The position numbers and the translations under genes are program-made. A stretch of 64,000 nucleotides of DNA from Rudanella paleaurantiibacter (GTDB lineage Bacteria > Bacteroidota > Bacteroidia > Cytophagales > Spirosomataceae). Shown in pieces: positions 61,768 through 64,000 of the stretch; position 1 is the stretch's first letter, and each line of letters opens with the position of its first letter. The stretch covers positions 372,001 through 436,000 of the forward strand of contig NZ_WELI01000005.1 in the NCBI RefSeq assembly GCF_009184635.1, given 5' to 3'. The notes beneath the pieces are model-generated. The model did no database searches and was not told the DNA's origin. It was given only the letters and a program-made list of their open reading frames with translations.

Positions 61768-62418
61768 CTACCGTACAGCTTCTAAAAACGCCCGAAGTTT
61801 GTCGGGGTCGAGGTGGCCGTTGGTGCGGACACCACTGCAAATATCCAACCCAAACGGCACCACTGTCTGAATAGCCTCCCGGGCATTATCGGGCCGCAGC
61901 CCACCAGCCAGAAATACAGGCACGGTCGATGCGTCGACAATCTGACGGCTAATCTGCCAGTTATGCACCCGGCCCGTACCGCCCAATTCTTTTATCACCA
62001 GAGTTGGGTTACCTGAATCGAGCAACAGCGCATCGGCTCCTTCGGCTACGGCTTGTAGGGCTTCAGCCAGGTTGCGCTCATCAACGACATGGATTACCTG
62101 CACAATTTTCACGGCAGGCAAAGCCGCCCGAATTTGGGCGTACGTCCCGGCCGGTACGGCATCGACCAACTGAATGGTGTTGGCCCCTACGCGTTGCTGA
62201 TGGGCCACGATTTCGTCGGCCGATGTTTCGCTCGTCAGCATAAACGTAGCAATAGGGGGCGGCACGCTACGGACTATGGCAGCCGCCAGATCGTCGGCCA
62301 CCACGCCTGGCCCACTGGGCATCGGCCCGACCAAACCGAGGGCATCGGCCCCCGCCCGAATAGCCATCCGGGCCTCTTCTACACTGCTGATGCAGCAAAC
62401 TTTTACGCGGATTCTCAT
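61768..62418 (-). CDS. TrpF-like phosphoribosylanthranilate isomerase paralogue
   Basis: A 216-residue TIM-barrel protein of the TrpF family from ATG 62418 (MRIRVKVCCISSVEEARMAI). True TrpF enzymes open K-I-C-G-I-T; here the motif is KVCCISS, keeping the catalytic-position Cys but changing the following Gly and Thr. The LLLDSG loop keeps the Asp expected as general acid. Other blocks: ALGLVGPMPSGPGVVADDLA, FMLTSETSADEIVAHQQR, VFLAGGLRPDNAREAI and GLDICSGVRTNGHLD. No other trp gene is nearby. It may be a specialised isomerase with another substrate; assignment as biosynthetic TrpF is doubtful. Confidence 0.85.
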   Translation of the reverse strand: MRIRVKVCCISSVEEARMAIRAGADALGLVGPMPSGPGVVADDLAAAIVRSVPPPIATFMLTSETSADEIVAHQQRVGANTIQLVDAVPAGTYAQIRAALPAVKIVQVIHVVDERNLAEALQAVAEGADALLLDSGNPTLVIKELGGTGRVHNWQISRQIVDASTVPVFLAGGLRPDNAREAIQTVVPFGLDICSGVRTNGHLDPDKLRAFLEAVR

Positions 62419-62533
62419 GGATGAAACGCTCGTTTGGGGCCAAAATAGGCTAAAAAGCCGTTATCTTCGTACTCCCGACGGCCGGAGCCCGGCGCAACTT
62501 GTGCCCGGTCTCTACCAGCCCACGTCTTATTTC

Positions 62534-63772
62534 ATGACTGATCCGTACGCGTCGCTACGCATTCCCGATTTTCGATTTTTCGTCTCCAATAGCTTTCTGA
62601 TCACGGCCACTCTGCTTATGCAGGAGGTGATTCTGGGCTACGAATTATACAAACTCACGCACGACCCGCTCGCCCTCGGGCTGGTTGGGCTGGCCGAGGC
62701 TATTCCGTTTATCATGCTGGCCTTGTTTGGCGGTCACCTCGCCGACCGGTACGACAAAAAGCGCATTCTGCAAATCAGCCTGTTTGTGATCATGCTGGGT
62801 TCGGTAGTGCTGTATCTGGCCTTCCAGCCCGCTCTCGAAGCCCAACTCTCGCTACGGGAGCGGCTCGCCCTGATCTACGGTGTGCTGGTGCTGATCGGGA
62901 CGGCCAAAGGGTTTTACTCACCCGCCAGCTCGTCGCTCAAGCCATTTCTGGTACCGCGCGAGCTTTACCCCAACTCGTCTACCTGGAGCAGTTCGTTTTG
63001 GCAGGCGGGCGCTATTGCCGGGCCGGGCGCGGCTGGTTTTCTGTACAACTGGCTCGGGCTCGACAACGCCTTGCTCGTCATTATTGGCCTGTTTGGTATT
63101 TGCTTCCTCCTCCTGTCGATGATTCGGAAGCGGCCGGTGGTGGTCAACCACGACGAAACTCCGCTGGGCTTCTGGGACAGCCTTAAAGAAGGGTTCCGAT
63201 TTGTATTTAAGACCAAAATCGTGTTCTACGCCATTTCGCTCGACTTGTTTTCGGTGTTGTTCGGGGGGGTGGTTGCCATTTTGCCCGTTTTTGCCGAAGA
63301 CATTCTGAAGGTTGGGGCGCAGGGGCTGGGCTTTCTGCGGGCCGCTCCGGCCGTGGGGGCCGTCAGTACCATGTTGATTATGGCACGGTACCCACCTACC
63401 CAAAATGCCTGGCGTAACATGCTGCTGGCTGTAGTGGGTTTCGGGCTGGCTACCATCATTTTCGCCCTATCGACAGATTTCTACCTGTCGCTGTTCATGC
63501 TGGCGCTTACCGGCGCGTTCGACAGTGTAAGCGTCATTATCCGGCAGACAATTCTCCAGATTTTCCCGCCCGACCATATGCGCGGCCGGGTTGCCGCCGT
63601 CAACGGTATTTTCGTCAGCTCGTCCAACGAAATCGGGGCGTTTGAATCCGGCGTTGCCGCCCGACTGCTCGGAGCCGCCCCCTCGGTCATGCTGGGCGGG
63701 GTAGTCACACTGGTTGTTGTGGCGTATGTGTACGTAAAATCGAAGGATTTATTTAGCGTCAGACTGAGTTAG
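62534..63772 (+). CDS. MFS transporter
   Basis: A 412-residue membrane protein from ATG 62534 (MTDPYASLRIPDFRFFVSNS). Upstream in-frame ATGs would overlap the divergent TrpF-like gene. About 12 hydrophobic segments; the MFS loop GGHLADRYDKKRILQISLFV is clear near residue 70. It resembles the EntS/enterobactin-exporter-like group (DUF894/MFS_3) with its PASSSLKPFLVPRELYPNSS and FPPDHMRGRVAAVNGIFVSS blocks. Substrate unknown. Its TAG stop overlaps the first base of a heptamer tandem repeat. Confidence 0.92.
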   Translation: MTDPYASLRIPDFRFFVSNSFLITATLLMQEVILGYELYKLTHDPLALGLVGLAEAIPFIMLALFGGHLADRYDKKRILQISLFVIMLGSVVLYLAFQPALEAQLSLRERLALIYGVLVLIGTAKGFYSPASSSLKPFLVPRELYPNSSTWSSSFWQAGAIAGPGAAGFLYNWLGLDNALLVIIGLFGICFLLLSMIRKRPVVVNHDETPLGFWDSLKEGFRFVFKTKIVFYAISLDLFSVLFGGVVAILPVFAEDILKVGAQGLGFLRAAPAVGAVSTMLIMARYPPTQNAWRNMLLAVVGFGLATIIFALSTDFYLSLFMLALTGAFDSVSVIIRQTILQIFPPDHMRGRVAAVNGIFVSSSNEIGAFESGVAARLLGAAPSVMLGGVVTLVVVAYVYVKSKDLFSVRLS

Positions 63773-63820
63773 CGTAATGCGTAATGCGTAATGCGTAATG
63801 CGTAATGCGTAATGCGTAAT
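63772..63820. repeat. Heptamer tandem repeat (GCGTAAT)7
   Basis: Seven exact copies of GCGTAAT starting at the last base of the MFS stop codon. An inverted copy (ATTACGCATTA at 63857-63867) follows and can pair with it. A VNTR-type locus, liable to change copy number by slippage. Confidence 0.9.
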
Positions 63821-63880
63821 TGATACAAAAAATAGTTGCGCGTCAGGTCATTCATCATTACGCATTAATCCCCTCCCACC

Positions 63881-64000
63881 ATGTTTACGATCTACAGTTC
63901 ATCGGCCGGTTCGGGCAAAACATACACCCTTACCAAAGAGTACCTCAAACTCGCCCTGAAGCCGGGCGCACCGTCGGGGTATTACCGGCATATTCTGGCC
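63881..64000 (+). CDS. UvrD/RecB-type helicase, 5' end only
   Basis: The window ends 40 codons into this gene. The protein starts MFTIYSSSAGSGKTYTLTKE, then YLKLALKPG, with the Walker A motif SAGSGKT at residues 8-14, as in UvrD-like helicases and the RecB/AddA exonuclease V family of Bacteroidota. Likely role: DNA double-strand-break processing. The identity of the subunit cannot be fixed from this fragment. Confidence 0.8.
   Translation, partial: MFTIYSSSAGSGKTYTLTKEYLKLALKPGAPSGYYRHILA

Overview
The window looks like chromosome from a Cytophagales bacterium of the Bacteroidota, most likely Spirosomaceae (Spirosoma/Rudanella/Fibrella-like). Supporting signs are a GC-rich core genome, two secreted proteins with the gliding-motility/type IX (type B) C-terminal domain, a TonB-type receptor with an N-terminal carboxypeptidase-like domain, LytS/LytTR two-component pairs, a multi-PAS soluble histidine kinase, a very large DUF11/SdrD-B/Ig-like surface protein, few visible Shine-Dalgarno sequences, and several TAnnTTTG -7 boxes. 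Assignment below order level is inference. No tRNA, rRNA, CRISPR array, phage or intact insertion sequence was seen.

Layout. 31-2934 is an M16 peptidase ending in a strong terminator. About 3.0-9.8 kb is an AT-richer accessory island of small plus-strand genes (a CFI-box protein, a 273-aa protein, a 175-aa protein, an Rpn-type PD-(D/E)XK nuclease, a 127-aa protein, a 4-TM membrane protein and a PH-like/SHOCT membrane protein). They are separated by related non-coding elements, two of which fold like integron attC sites. No integrase is present, so the region is a candidate integrase-less cassette cluster (CALIN-like) and is the main novelty here. 9.8-17.1 kb holds ygiQ, a minus-strand lutABC operon with a GH130-like glycosidase at its end, a MITE-like palindrome and a secreted sugar isomerase-like protein. 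17.4-28.1 kb holds a TonB-type receptor divergent from a LytS/LytTR pair, deoC, and a 1567-aa PAS-array kinase.

28.1-41.9 kb is mostly housekeeping: a second TIM-barrel isomerase, a TPR lipoprotein, an exported MTA/SAH nucleosidase, a MerR regulator, alaS, a MarR regulator followed by YceI (with a palindrome inside the MarR promoter), a minus-strand MFS-GNAT-BamA-like operon, maf, and a circularly permuted ATP-grasp protein. 42.1-47.9 kb holds two tandem paralogous type-B-sorted secreted proteins whose 3' halves are almost identical. 48.3-52.5 kb has the topoisomerase IV A subunit, a SanA-like protein and a LytTR response regulator. 53.3-61.6 kb is one giant repetitive surface protein. The window closes with a TrpF-like paralogue, an MFS transporter, a heptamer tandem repeat and the 5' end of a UvrD/RecB-type helicase.

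Groups that probably work together: lutABC for L-lactate oxidation; the LytS kinase with its LytTR regulator; MarR with YceI; and the exported envelope and surface proteins, which depend on TonB, the BAM machinery and the type IX secretion system.
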